64,000 nucleotides of DNA from Paraglaciecola sp. L1A13 (GTDB taxonomy: Bacteria; Pseudomonadota; Gammaproteobacteria; Enterobacterales; Alteromonadaceae), in assembly GCF_009796745.1 (NCBI RefSeq), contig NZ_CP047024.1, positions 2,108,001-2,172,000 on the forward strand, written 5' to 3'. Shown here piece by piece: positions 26,631-35,200 of the stretch. How positions within the stretch are numbered: position 1 is the stretch's first letter; the number at the start of each line of letters is the position of its first letter. Both the position numbers and the translations under genes were made by a program. Under the pieces are notes generated by a model. That model had not been told where the DNA came from. It did no database searches and worked only from the letters and a program-made list of their open reading frames with translations.

Positions 26631-29210
26631 ATGTATAACTATTCTAAAAAAGTACTTGTGGTACTTATTTCTACCAGTCTGTTCGCTTGTAGCGCTACGC
26701 ACACCGCTGATTCGTCCCCAAGCCAGAATATAAGTACTGTCCCAACTAGCGCTATTGCAGCTAAAACTGATCCCGCAGTTGCACGACAGATGCAGACCAT
26801 TGAAGGTAAGCAAATTGCTACTTCATACGGCGCAAAGCTTACTTTGGAGCAAATAATGGCGGATCCAGATTGGATAGGTCGTCAGCCGCTAAATAGTTAT
26901 TGGGGAGATGATAATCAAACGGTGTATTACCAGCGCAAAGAGAAAGGGTCACCGTTAACGCATTTATGGCGGCTTGACAGCGCACTAGCCAAAAACACCG
27001 CATCCGCATCCAATAATGACATCGAAGACAATGATCACGTTAGCATGGTGGCGTTAAATCAACTGCAAAGTGAATCTTATGCAAACCGAGTAAGTGACAC
27101 TTTGCGCACGCACAGTGCATGGGTGTTCGAAGGTAATATATTTATTAAGAATGTTGCGAATGATCAAGTTCGTCAATTGACACAAGACGGTGAAGCACCA
27201 CGGAATATACAATTTTTAAATGATGGCAGATTGGCGTATCAGCGTGGCAATGCCATTTACAGCCTTAACCCAACAACGGGTTTCTCTCAAAAGTTAGCAT
27301 CATGGCAATTTGCTAAGGCACCTGAAGCGAATGCCGCACCAGCTGATTACATCGCTGAACAGCAGATTGACTTAATTAACTACGTGGCTAAAAAACGCCA
27401 CGATCGTGAATTACGCTTTAATCAACAGCAGATTTTGTTAAAACAAAACACCAGTCTGGCGCCTGATGCGTTCTATTTCGATGAAAAAGATGAGCTGGTG
27501 CAAAGTAGTGTGTCGCCGGATGGAAAATGGTTAGTGCTGGCAACGACTAAAAGCCAAAAAGATCGCAGCGACGAAGATTTAATGCCTGCTTATATCGGTG
27601 AAGATGGCCGTATTGAACACAAAGAAGTGCGCCAACGCGTGGCCGATGCTAAATCGGTTAATCACCAGTTATGGTTACTCGATTTAGTCACCCATAAAAA
27701 ATATCCGTTAAGTTACCAAACGTTACCGGGCTACAACGAAGACGTATTGGCTGACGTGAAGCGCGAAAATGCCGAGGCCAATGGCAAAACCTATCAAACT
27801 AATAGGTTACCGCGCGATATCTTGTTAATGACTGACTGGTATTGGTCTCAAGGAGCGATTCAATGGCACAACGACGCTGGACAGGTTGCTGTGATGCTAG
27901 AAGCGTGGGACAACAAAGACCGCTGGTTAGCGACGGTCGATTTAAAGCAGCATAAATTGGTTAATCAACATCGCTTACACGATGATGCTTGGGTGAACTA
28001 TCAATTTAATAGTTTTGGTTGGCTCAATAATACTGAGCAGCTTTATTATTTGTCAGAAGAGTCTGGCTACGCTCATCTTTACAAAAAACCGCTAAAGGCA
28101 AAAGCGATGGCGTTAACGTCAGGACATTTCGAAGTAGACAATTTAACGTTAACCCATAACGACGAATACATGTATTTCAAAGCAAATCAAAAACACCCGG
28201 GAATTTATGAAGTTTACCGAGTGAAGTTAGACACTGGCGAAATTGAAGCATTAACAGACCTAAACGGCATGACAGACTACGCGTTAAGCCCGAACGAGAA
28301 CAAGTTACTGCTGACGCATTCGTCGCTGACTGTGCCTCCTGAGCTTTATTTGCAGGACGCAGAGCCAGATTCAACCGTCACTCGTTTAACACATACCATC
28401 AGCCCTGAATTTTTAGCGTTGAAGTTAGCCGCGCCGGATATCGTCCCTGTTGAATCAAGCCACACGGTGCAGCCGGTTTTTTCGAGGGTATATAAACCCA
28501 GTGACGTTGAAAACAACGACGGTGAAAAACGCCGCGCCGTCATTTTTAACCACGGGGCAGGGTATTTGCAAAACGCCCATTTGGGCTGGTCAGGTTATTT
28601 CCGTGAGTTTATGTTTCATAACATGTTAGCTCAACAAGGTTATGTAGTGATGGACATGGATTACCGTGCGTCTGCAGGTTATGGACGTGATTGGCGCACG
28701 GCTATTTATCGCCATATGGGCAAACCAGAAATTGACGATTTACGTGATGGTGTAAACTGGTTGGTGGAAAACGCAAATGTGGATCGAGATCGTATTGGGA
28801 CCTATGGCGGATCTTACGGCGGATTTATGACTTTTATGGCATTATTTACCCAACCTGACTTGTTTCAGTCTGGGGCGGCTTTACGACCCGTTAGTGACTG
28901 GGCCCATTACAATTTTGGGTACACCTCGAATATTTTGAATATGCCGGACGTTGACCCTATTGCTTACGAGCGCAGTTCACCTTTGTACTTTGCACAAGGC
29001 TTGGAAAAACCGCTGTTGATTAATGCACCTATGGTGGACTCGAATGTGTTTTTTCAAGATACTGTGCGCCTTGTTCAGCGTTTAATTGAGCTTGAAAAGC
29101 AAGATTTCGAAACCGCTATTTACCCAGTGGAATCCCACGGTTTTGTGCAACCAAGCTCTTGGTTAGATGAATATCGACGTATTTATAAGTTGTTTGAAAC
29201 GACGCTGTAG
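26631..29210 (+). CDS. lipoprotein S9-family prolyl oligopeptidase (dipeptidyl-peptidase-like)
   Basis: An 859-residue peptidase anchored by a lipobox (SLFAC, with Cys at 20). The middle region is a long beta-propeller with many blades (residues about 120-600; motifs such as SPDGKWLVLATTKSQKD and MYFKANQKHPGIYEVYRV) and the C-terminal 250 residues are an alpha/beta hydrolase. The nucleophile Ser is in GTYGGSYGGFM, preceded by the MDMDYRASAGYGRDW oxyanion region; the catalytic Asp is in APMVDSNVFF and the His in ESHGF. The protein should release dipeptides or short peptides outside the inner membrane. It stands alone, with its own terminator. Confidence 0.92.
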   Translation: MYNYSKKVLVVLISTSLFACSATHTADSSPSQNISTVPTSAIAAKTDPAVARQMQTIEGKQIATSYGAKLTLEQIMADPDWIGRQPLNSYWGDDNQTVYYQRKEKGSPLTHLWRLDSALAKNTASASNNDIEDNDHVSMVALNQLQSESYANRVSDTLRTHSAWVFEGNIFIKNVANDQVRQLTQDGEAPRNIQFLNDGRLAYQRGNAIYSLNPTTGFSQKLASWQFAKAPEANAAPADYIAEQQIDLINYVAKKRHDRELRFNQQQILLKQNTSLAPDAFYFDEKDELVQSSVSPDGKWLVLATTKSQKDRSDEDLMPAYIGEDGRIEHKEVRQRVADAKSVNHQLWLLDLVTHKKYPLSYQTLPGYNEDVLADVKRENAEANGKTYQTNRLPRDILLMTDWYWSQGAIQWHNDAGQVAVMLEAWDNKDRWLATVDLKQHKLVNQHRLHDDAWVNYQFNSFGWLNNTEQLYYLSEESGYAHLYKKPLKAKAMALTSGHFEVDNLTLTHNDEYMYFKANQKHPGIYEVYRVKLDTGEIEALTDLNGMTDYALSPNENKLLLTHSSLTVPPELYLQDAEPDSTVTRLTHTISPEFLALKLAAPDIVPVESSHTVQPVFSRVYKPSDVENNDGEKRRAVIFNHGAGYLQNAHLGWSGYFREFMFHNMLAQQGYVVMDMDYRASAGYGRDWRTAIYRHMGKPEIDDLRDGVNWLVENANVDRDRIGTYGGSYGGFMTFMALFTQPDLFQSGAALRPVSDWAHYNFGYTSNILNMPDVDPIAYERSSPLYFAQGLEKPLLINAPMVDSNVFFQDTVRLVQRLIELEKQDFETAIYPVESHGFVQPSSWLDEYRRIYKLFETTL

Positions 29211-29272
29211 TCATTTTACAGTAATGCATCAAGTGAAACCGTTGGAAATAGTATGTTCCACCGATAAGGACC

Positions 29273-29305
29273 AAGCCCAGCTATTAACGCTGGGCTTTTT
29301 TATAG
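29273..29305 (+). terminator. terminator after the S9 peptidase
   Basis: AAGCCCAGC and GCTGGGCTT pair around TATTAAC and are followed by a T run, 62 bases after the stop. Confidence 0.88.
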
Positions 29306-29422
29306 ACGGTACATGAGCCATGAAAAAGATGAATCTACTTGCCTTAAATTCGCTTTCTGGTAATTTCGTAGCGAAATTTATTTTGAAAGCTCGCAAGAGA
29401 ATAACGTCAGAGACGAAATACA

Positions 29423-29995
29423 ATGCCAAAAGCAAGTGAAGTAAAAAAGAACGCTGCCATCGAACATAACGATAAAGTGTATGTAGTAAAAGAAATAAAC
29501 AAACTTACTCCAAGTGGCCGCGCAGGCGCTAGCTTATACCGTATGCGCTTATACGAAGTGACCACAGGCGCAAAAGCCGATGAAAGCTTCAAAGCGGATG
29601 AGATGATAAAAACCGCCGATTTTGTACGCCAACCTGTCACGTTTTCATATATCGACGGTGACGAATATGTGTTTATGAATTCAGAAGACTACACGCCGTA
29701 CAATCTGAATAAAGAAACCATTGAAGAAGAATTGCTGTTTATAGCGGAAGATACCACCGGTCTACAAGTGATGATAGTCAACGGCTCAGCAGTGGGTATC
29801 GAATTACCGCCTAATGTTGAATTAGTCATAACCGAAACTGATCCATCAATTAAAGGCGCATCAGCCAGTGCTCGCACCAAACCTGCTACGTTAAGCACAG
29901 GGTTAACGGTACAAGTGCCAGAATATATTTCCAGCGGTGAGCGTATTAAGGTCAGCACTAGCGAGCATAAATTTGTTAGCCGAGCAGATAAATAG
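29423..29995 (+). CDS. efpL: elongation factor P-like protein EfpL (YeiP)
   Basis: A 190-residue EF-P paralogue that helps ribosomes through difficult peptide-bond steps. It has the three beta-barrel plan and the N-terminal loop [20 protein letters not shown], in which the modified Lys of EF-P is replaced by an Arg-containing loop (SGRAG), the mark of the EfpL subgroup. Downstream parts include [10 protein letters not shown] and the C-terminal OB region with [13 protein letters not shown]. The start ATG follows an AATAACGT/CAGAGACG region. The gene marks the left border of the accessory island. Confidence 0.9.
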   Translation: MPKASEVKKNAAIEHNDKVYVVKEINKLTPSGRAGASLYRMRLYEVTTGAKADESFKADEMIKTADFVRQPVTFSYIDGDEYVFMNSEDYTPYNLNKETIEEELLFIAEDTTGLQVMIVNGSAVGIELPPNVELVITETDPSIKGASASARTKPATLSTGLTVQVPEYISSGERIKVSTSEHKFVSRADK

Positions 29996-30051
29996 TTAAC
30001 GTATAACACCTATTTCACAAGACGAAAAAGCCCGCTGAGTTAAATGAAGTG

Positions 30052-30092
30052 ACCCCCAATAGTTGGACATACCAATTACTGGGGGTTTTTTT
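30052..30092 (+). terminator. strong terminator after efpL
   Basis: ACCCCCAATAGTTGG (30052-30066) pairs with CCAATTACTGGGGGT (30072-30086) with three mismatches around ACATA, followed by seven Ts. The 5' arm also resembles the end of some IS3-family elements (see rejected list). Confidence 0.7.
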
Positions 30093-30449
30093 ATGGGAGA
30101 GTTGAATTACTTTATTGTTTCTGTATATACCTAATATGTCAGTGTATATCTTTAGTAAGGGCCGATAATGCTCGCTGCAAAAGAGCGATCAGTTAATTGA
30201 GAGCTTAGTACCGTTAAGTGTATTTTAGATATATTTCATAACGTTGATTAATCTTAGTAACAACTTAAAGAATATTTTTCTTGTTAATTATTTAAGTTGC
30301 CGAAACCTCCAATTTGCTTGGTATGTTCGAAGTATAGAGTACGGATGATGCTAAATAAAAAGATTGACTTTATGAGAAACGCTACTAAACCTAAGTCTTG
30401 AGGTAAGTTTACTTGCCATTTAAAACGTAAAGCAAAGGAATGAAATGCG
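30093..30449. other. start of the accessory island, no gene
   Basis: An AT-rich stretch with no supportable gene. A short in-frame MGELNYFIVSVYT following the terminator is too short to call. The promoter of the next gene should lie near its right end. Confidence 0.4.
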
Positions 30450-30851
30450 ATGCAAAGGAATACGCTGCACTTATTGAATTTTTTCAGATTCAAGCCCGCT
30501 CAATTCAAACCGCCAAAAGCATTATTTATTGTCATTCTATTGATGATTAGCGGTGTTTCGCTGATCTTTTCATCCACTACGTACGCAAAAAAACAAAATG
30601 AAGACACAATCAAGGTCAACATACTTGAAAATAACGAGTACAACGAGTGTCTGTTTGTCGATGAGGTGGTTATTGGCGTTAAGTATAGGTTAAAGACGGA
30701 GGATTATGGCTCGCTCATAACTGAAATCACTACTGATGGTGTTAGTTATTATGAAGTAACAGCTATAGATATAGAGCGTGGAAAAGGCGAAGTTATCATG
30801 ACTTTTGATGCGGGAGACTGTGCTATTGATATGCGTGTAGTCTTTAGATAA
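30450..30851 (+). CDS. small exported or membrane-anchored protein, unknown
   Basis: I do not recognise this 133-residue protein. An arginine-rich start is followed by a single hydrophobic helix (about 28-47, LFIVILLMISGVSLIFSS) and an Ala-Tyr-Ala-Lys that could be a cleavage point; the rest is an acidic, beta-rich domain with two cysteines (NECLFVDEV and AGDCAIDM) that could form a disulfide. The ATG follows AAAGGAATGAAATG. It lies between efpL and the SpvB-like fragment and has an AT-rich composition like the rest of the island, so it was probably acquired with it. Confidence 0.5.
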   Translation: MQRNTLHLLNFFRFKPAQFKPPKALFIVILLMISGVSLIFSSTTYAKKQNEDTIKVNILENNEYNECLFVDEVVIGVKYRLKTEDYGSLITEITTDGVSYYEVTAIDIERGKGEVIMTFDAGDCAIDMRVVFR

Positions 30852-30952
30852 TGAGTAAAGGATATTATTTTAAAAGCATAAATTTGGACACGATTTAAAC
30901 TGCGCTTTCAATGGACTGTGTCATGGATACAGATACTAAAGAGGGATTTTCT

Positions 30953-31948
30953 ATGGAGTTTCATAGCAGTTTAAGATTGGCTATATGTTTAATTAGTGTT
31001 TCAAGCATGGTTAAGGCGGAAGTGGTTGGACTGACAGATGGTCTATTTAGAGTTGACGAGTCGGGAGCGGCTACATACACGATACCCATATTAACGCCTG
31101 CTGGTAGAGCAGGGGTAACGCCAACCATTGCATTGTCTTATTCCAGTAATAATATGTCCGAAGGACCGCTCGGTGTGGGTTGGTCAGTTAATGGCATGTC
31201 ATCTATTACTCGCTGTCCTTCCACACCTATTTATGACAACAAAATCCAAGCAGTAAAATACAATAAACAGGATAAAATTTGTCTTGATGGACGGCGGCTC
31301 ATTCTTAGGTCTGGTACCTATTTGACCCCAAACAGTACTTATCGTTTTGCGGTGGATGATTTTAGTAAAGTTATTGCGCGAGGTGGCTCGAGCACAAATG
31401 GTCCTAAGTATTTTGAGGTTCATAATAAAGCCGGAGAAGTTCACTATTATGGTGACTCTGACCCAATCAATTCGATGTTTAATAACCACAATGATGCATT
31501 TATTGAGCCTGGAGGATTTCCCTCAGGTCTAAAAGCTAAAACCTGGATGTTGAAGGTTGTCAAAGATATAAAAAGTAATTTCATTCTTTATAATTACTCA
31601 AAGAATACGTCCAAAGGCTCTGTTTACCTCAACAATATACAATATTCAGGCAATATGGCGCGGAGTAAGCAACCGTTTGCAAAGATTCAGTTTGTTTACC
31701 GCACCTATGATAAGGGTTTTAAAGGTTATTATGCTGGCGGACATACGTTTCATGACCAAATTCTTGAGCGCGTAGATACATCAATCGACAATGATCTTCA
31801 TCGATCCTACTTCCTGCAATACGAGGAGTCTGACGTGATTGAAGAACGTACATTGCTTAAGTCTATTCAGGAATGTCCGGATAACGATAGCGTTATGAAT
31901 AATTGCCGTTATCCCCAGAGCTATATTTTCATGGGGAAACCCATTTAA
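30953..31948 (+). pseudogene. truncated SpvB / Tc-toxin (TcdB N-terminal)-like gene
   Basis: The start chosen is ATG 30953, with AGAGGGA upstream, giving a signal peptide (SSLRLAICLISVSSMVKA). The rest is the N-terminal module of SpvB/TcdB/RHS-type secreted toxins: FRVDESGAATYTIPILTPAGRAGVTPTIALSYSS and GPLGVGWSVNGMSSITRCP, then DGRRLIL and GPKYFEVHNKAGEVHYYGDSDP. Full-length family members run on for more than a thousand residues into FG-GAP and RHS repeats and a toxic tip; here the frame stops after QSYIFMGKPI at 331 residues and no continuation was recognised downstream in any frame. Likely a broken 5' fragment. It could alternatively be a short secreted relative, but such a short form is not usual. 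Confidence 0.65.
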
Positions 31949-32445
31949 TAGCACAATCAAGGTGAAGAAAAATCTTAAGGTTCACTTCTGGATATAAATC
32001 AATGTTTCAGCCCGCATCATCGTTTTATGTTTCTACGTGTTATCAGTTGTTTGGGCATGACTAACGAAATACAGCGTAATAATTGATGGGCCTTATTCTA
32101 TGAAATGACATTCCGCTTATGCTGGCTTATTCGCCATGTATGGATGGGGTAAATACACCTACGCATTAACGAATAGGCGCAAAAAAAGCTAGGCCACTTC
32201 AAATCACAGCGGATTTTTTATGGGAACGTTGGTGCCATAAGCAGACCTTCTCCATTGCCTTCGTATGCATCATAAGTTCCCATTTAAACGGATTGCAAAT
32301 TAGCTGAATCGCCAAATATCTCGTATTTAATGGCCTGTATATAAAATCAGGTATAATGAGATTTGGTGAATAATGCCTATGTCCCTTCCTATTATGTAAT
32401 TTTGTCTGGTCTCATTTTGTTTTTCTAGAAAACACTAAGTTACTA
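31949..32445. other. island non-coding stretch
   Basis: No gene recognised. This would be the place for the missing remainder of the SpvB-like gene, but no similarity is seen in six frames. A GTATAATG -10-like box lies near 32350, without a convincing -35, and could drive the cassettes downstream. Confidence 0.35.
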
Positions 32446-32508
32446 ATTTAACCGTGGAAAATATTTTTCACATAGCTTTTAATAGGAAGCAGAAAAGTCG
32501 CGTTATGT
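32446..32508. other. candidate attC-like site
   Basis: Bounded by ATTTAAC (32446-32452) and GTTATGT (32502-32508), complementary-type core sites as found at attC ends, and containing an imperfect dyad GTGGAAAA/TTTTTCAC in between. At 63 bases it is near the short limit for attC. It does not resemble the two clear attC sites to the right. The minus-strand ORF ends with TAA inside the GTTATGT core, as cassette genes often do. A weak call. Confidence 0.35.
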
Positions 32509-32703
32509 ATTGGCCGCCTTTAGTTTTTTCAATTCTTTGAGGTTTTGATCCCTTAGTAGTGAGAAATACTCAGTAAAATCATAGGGTAAATGCTGATAAT
32601 GACGAGAATTAAAATCAATTCGAGAAGTTACATATGCGGCATTCTCGATAATAAGCGTTATGTGTAAATGGAAGTTAGGTGAATGAATTCTAGTTTTGAC
32701 CAA
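32503..32703 (-). pseudogene. minus-strand ORF fragment ending in a cassette core site
   Basis: A 66-codon frame whose C-terminal half looks protein-like (DFNSRHYQHLPYDFTEYFSLLRD and a charged Lys/Leu-rich tail), ending in TAA within the core site at 32502. Its upstream part runs across a second core (32657) and into the next cassette, so it is probably the surviving 3' end of a gene in a cassette inserted or recombined in the opposite direction. No family is recognised and the start is not meaningful. Confidence 0.3.
32657..32663 (+). other. cassette boundary core (GTTATGT)
   Basis: AAGCGTTATGT marks the start of the next cassette, identical to the core at 32502. The stretch before it has a short stem (CGAGAA/TTCTCG) but no recognisable opposite core, so the preceding attC is incomplete. 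Confidence 0.45.
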
Positions 32704-33129
32704 TATATTTCTAATCTAAATTCAAATAAGGATATTTATCCACATGAATTATTTGAATTCGCTTCAAATAGTGAGCGATATGAATTAAACCACCCTCAAT
32801 CTCTTCATGATTCGTGGGTAACATCGATTACTATCGCTGAAAATAGAAATAAAATCCGCCCATTTGAACCATCATTATCTATTGTTTTAAATTTACTCGG
32901 TCAGCAACATGATCGTGATATTGTACTTAACTATTTTAATGTTAAGTCATATGAAATCTTGGGTTCTGAAAACCCATTTAATTATGGTGACACATTTCAT
33001 GGTGATGTATTAACACATGAAATATCTATTGTTGACGGTTCATTCCAACATGTTTTAGAACTTCGTTCAGGCTCTACTTTTAAAGTTATCTTTAGTGAAT
33101 TCAGCTGTTTGGAGCAAGTTTACACATAA
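32683..33129 (+). CDS. integron cassette gene, immunity-like protein of unknown function
   Basis: A 148-residue cytoplasmic protein. The core LHDSWVTSITIAENRN...EPSLSIVLNLLGQQHDRDIVLNYFNVKSYEI and HEISIVDGSFQHVLELRSGSTFKVIFSEFSC is the kind of small beta-rich fold seen in contact-inhibition and polymorphic-toxin immunity proteins, but no family can be named. The ATG lies 26 bases after the cassette core, with AGG upstream, and its TAA is inside the attC site that follows, a classic cassette arrangement. Function is unknown. Confidence 0.7.
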   Translation: MNSSFDQYISNLNSNKDIYPHELFEFASNSERYELNHPQSLHDSWVTSITIAENRNKIRPFEPSLSIVLNLLGQQHDRDIVLNYFNVKSYEILGSENPFNYGDTFHGDVLTHEISIVDGSFQHVLELRSGSTFKVIFSEFSCLEQVYT

Positions 33130-33219
33130 CAAGAAAATCAACAGGACTAAAAACAGCTGGTTTTGCTCCTGCGTCGCTATTTTACCAGCAATTTTTAGCC
33201 CGTTATTTGGGCGTTAAGT
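33124..33219 (+). repeat. attC site 1
   Basis: A 96-base integron recombination site. The left core is ACATAAC (overlapping the TAA of the preceding gene) and the right core is GTTAAGT, a full match to GTTRRRY. Inside, CTAAAAACAGCTGG pairs with CCAGCAATTTTTAG, and the central TTTGCTCCTGCGTCGCTA is shared nearly base for base with the attC at 37403. Such homogeneous attC sites are typical of chromosomal integron arrays. Confidence 0.9.
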
Positions 33220-33252
33220 AGCTATACGGAGTATCAGGCTATCCAACACGAA

Positions 33253-33837
33253 ATGTTTAAATGGATGATGGAAAATAACCTTAATTGGTCTGCTATTTTT
33301 CACAATCACATTGATGTAATTTTAAAAGAAAAGGTCAAAGAGATTCCCGAGATAGAAACTTTATCTGATAAAGATAAGGTTTATTGGAAGAATATCTATG
33401 AAAACAACTTTCCTAAGCAATTACGGAATACAACCTTTCTAATGATGTTTGGACATTTTGAGGAAATGCTTTATCTCCTATGGAAACAATACAACCCTTC
33501 AAACATTGAATTGGACAAAAAAGGTTTTGGAATTACAAAATTCAAAACTTTTATTAAAACAACACTGAAAACAGACATCGGGCAGCATCATGCATATCAA
33601 CAAATATCTGATGCGCAAAAAATTAGAAACTCTTTGCTTCATATTGCGGGGCGAGTGTCGCTGTCAAAGGATACTCAAGCATTAAACGAGTTAATTGCCC
33701 GAAAGCCTGAAATGTATAGTATCCATCTAGATAGAGTGCAATTAAGTTATGATGGCGTCTTAAATTTTCAAAAAGCAGTTCGAAGTATCACTGAAGAGCT
33801 ACTTAACAAGGCGCTGGTGGATCCCCTCATAGAATAG
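33253..33837 (+). CDS. HEPN-like protein, C-terminus overwritten by an IS end
   Basis: A largely helical 194-residue protein. The stretch AQKIRNSLLHIAGR contains R125-N-S-L-L-H130, the Rx4H motif with a polar residue after the Arg that is the RNase signature of HEPN toxins. The N-terminal half (YENNFPKQLRNTTFLMMFGHFEEMLYLLW) fits the preceding helices of the fold. The last eight codons (LVDPLIE and stop) are read from the IS10-like inverted repeat; without it the frame would run from NKA into leucine and TAG, so only two or three residues differ in effect. Start ATG at 33253 lies 34 bases after attC 1, though a second Met (at 33265 or 33268) is equally good. Likely a cassette-borne toxin or abortive-infection component paired with the ATPase downstream. 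Confidence 0.65.
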   Translation: MFKWMMENNLNWSAIFHNHIDVILKEKVKEIPEIETLSDKDKVYWKNIYENNFPKQLRNTTFLMMFGHFEEMLYLLWKQYNPSNIELDKKGFGITKFKTFIKTTLKTDIGQHHAYQQISDAQKIRNSLLHIAGRVSLSKDTQALNELIARKPEMYSIHLDRVQLSYDGVLNFQKAVRSITEELLNKALVDPLIE

Positions 33838-35138
33838 GCCTCCCTTCTTTGTGAACCCAGCCAATATAATGTCCAATAGCCCACCTTATTTGAGCTTCAC
33901 TTATCTTGTCATCCGAGGCCCTTTTTCTGACCTCTCTGCCTAATCTTATGATTGATAACACGCGCCGATGGCGAGTGGTATTGGCTTGAAATGCGCGCTC
34001 CCAATGTTGCTGCTGAGCGATGAGGCCGAGCAGTCTTAACAACCATTCAGCAAGCATCGCAATCAGTAGTAATATATCGAATCTTTTGGTGCAGCAACTA
34101 TTGCTGTGGCGCAGTCCCATTCCATATTGTGGACTTTTAATATCGCGGAAGGTTTCCTCTATTTGTATCCGTCTGGCGTATAAAGTGACAAGCTGTTTAG
34201 AATTGAATTTAACGTGTTCCGGCAAGTTGGTAGCGAGTAACCAAGGCTCTTTACTCCCTGCAATATAGCTCTGCTGAGCGGTATGATTTCGGCCTGCTTT
34301 TGAAGAGCGTTTATCTTTGCGATGCTTGGGTTTTGCTCTGTATAAATGAAGATGTGCATGAAGCGGATTTTTGCGTCCTAATTCGCCGCAGCCTAGGTAC
34401 TTAGCCCGAGAATTCGCATCGGGGTAAAACGACTTATTGCTTCGCCAAAGCGCTTGCCCATCACGCTTGAATCCCACATCGCCACGCACGCGGCCCAACC
34501 AGAACCAGCCATGTTTTTCTACTTTACGAAACCAAGGGTTACGATAGCCCGCATCGGTCACAATTAACGGACAACAACCTGGTGGTAAGATACTCGCTAG
34601 CTCTTTTAAAAAGGGATTGTGGCTAACGGGGCAGTTGTATTCAGCGTAAGAAAACACCCGTTCATACAACGTCACAGAACGCCCTTGCACGCTGACCGAT
34701 GCACGTAAGGTTAGGTGGCGGAGCTTCTCCCGTACATCAGACCAATCCACAAGTACAACGGGCATGGGGTTCGCACCGCAGAGCAACCGTGCGTGCCAGC
34801 GATAGATATCCAATCGTTCGTTGTGCAGTTGTCAATTACCGAGCAGTCTGTCGATGCGTTTTATGTTGTGTTTTGGCGCAACAGAGCCTGCAATGTTGCG
34901 GCCTAATTCGGTTAGCGACAGTTGTTGTCCATCCAGTAAAGATTGTGTAGCAACCATAAGAGAGGAAAGACGTTTTGCATGTAGATTGGGGCATTGCTTT
35001 TTAAGCAAATCGTGTAAGATATCAATATCACGCATGGAGTTGTTATCTGGTTGGTTTTTGGCGAAATTTATTAGATCAAATAGCATCATGCGTGTCTATA
35101 TTATTGTTTCCGCTTAATATTATGAGGGGATTCGTTAG
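33814..35138 (-). mobile_element. IS10-like insertion sequence (IS4 family), 1325 bp
   Basis: The element is bounded by CTGGTGGATCCCCTCATAG at the left and the inverse of CTAACGAATCCCCTCATAA at the right, both close to the IS10 outside end. The length is that of IS10. The flanking nine bases are AACAAGGCG on the left and AACGCGGCG on the right, a degenerate 7 of 9 match for the nine-base duplication IS10 makes, so the insertion may be old. Its transposase carries a nonsense codon. It sits exactly between the HEPN-like gene and the ATPase gene. Confidence 0.88.
33827..35035 (-). pseudogene. IS10-like transposase broken by an in-frame TGA
   Basis: From the ATG at 35035 the frame would be 402 codons, the length of the IS10 transposase, starting MRDIDILHD (IS10: MCELDILHD). 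Codon 68 is TGA (plus-strand 34832-34834) in DRLLGN-stop-QLHNERLDIYRW, where the family has Arg, so one CGA to TGA change explains it; no frameshift exists. The rest keeps the DDE set: Asp in VLVDWSDVR, Asp in VTDAGYRNPW, and Glu in the Y(2)R(3)E(6)K signature YARRIQIEETFRDIK. The open frame above 35035 (to 35089) is not needed. Unless the stop is read through, no full transposase is made. Confidence 0.9.
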
Positions 35139-35153
35139 AACGCGGCGTTATAG
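35139..35153 (+). other. right flank of the IS with a cassette-core-like motif
   Basis: AACGCGGCGTTATAG follows the IS directly. GTTATAG resembles a cassette core but, joined to the left flank (CTTAACAAGGCG), it would leave no inner attC stem, so no intact attC separates the HEPN-like gene from the ATPase. The TAG serves as the in-silico stop of the HEPN-like gene after IS removal. Confidence 0.6.
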
Positions 35154-35200
35154 GGCTAGGTGATGAATCTGCCCTCGGTGAATAATTAAAAGGATGAGTT

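Noticed and set aside
30046..30092. TGAAGTGACCCCCAATAGTTGGAC looked like a terminal inverted repeat of an IS3-family element
   Set aside because: No second end and no orfA/orfB similarity nearby; the stretch is explained as a terminator hairpin with its T run after efpL. (Motif shown is split in evidence by the stem arms.)
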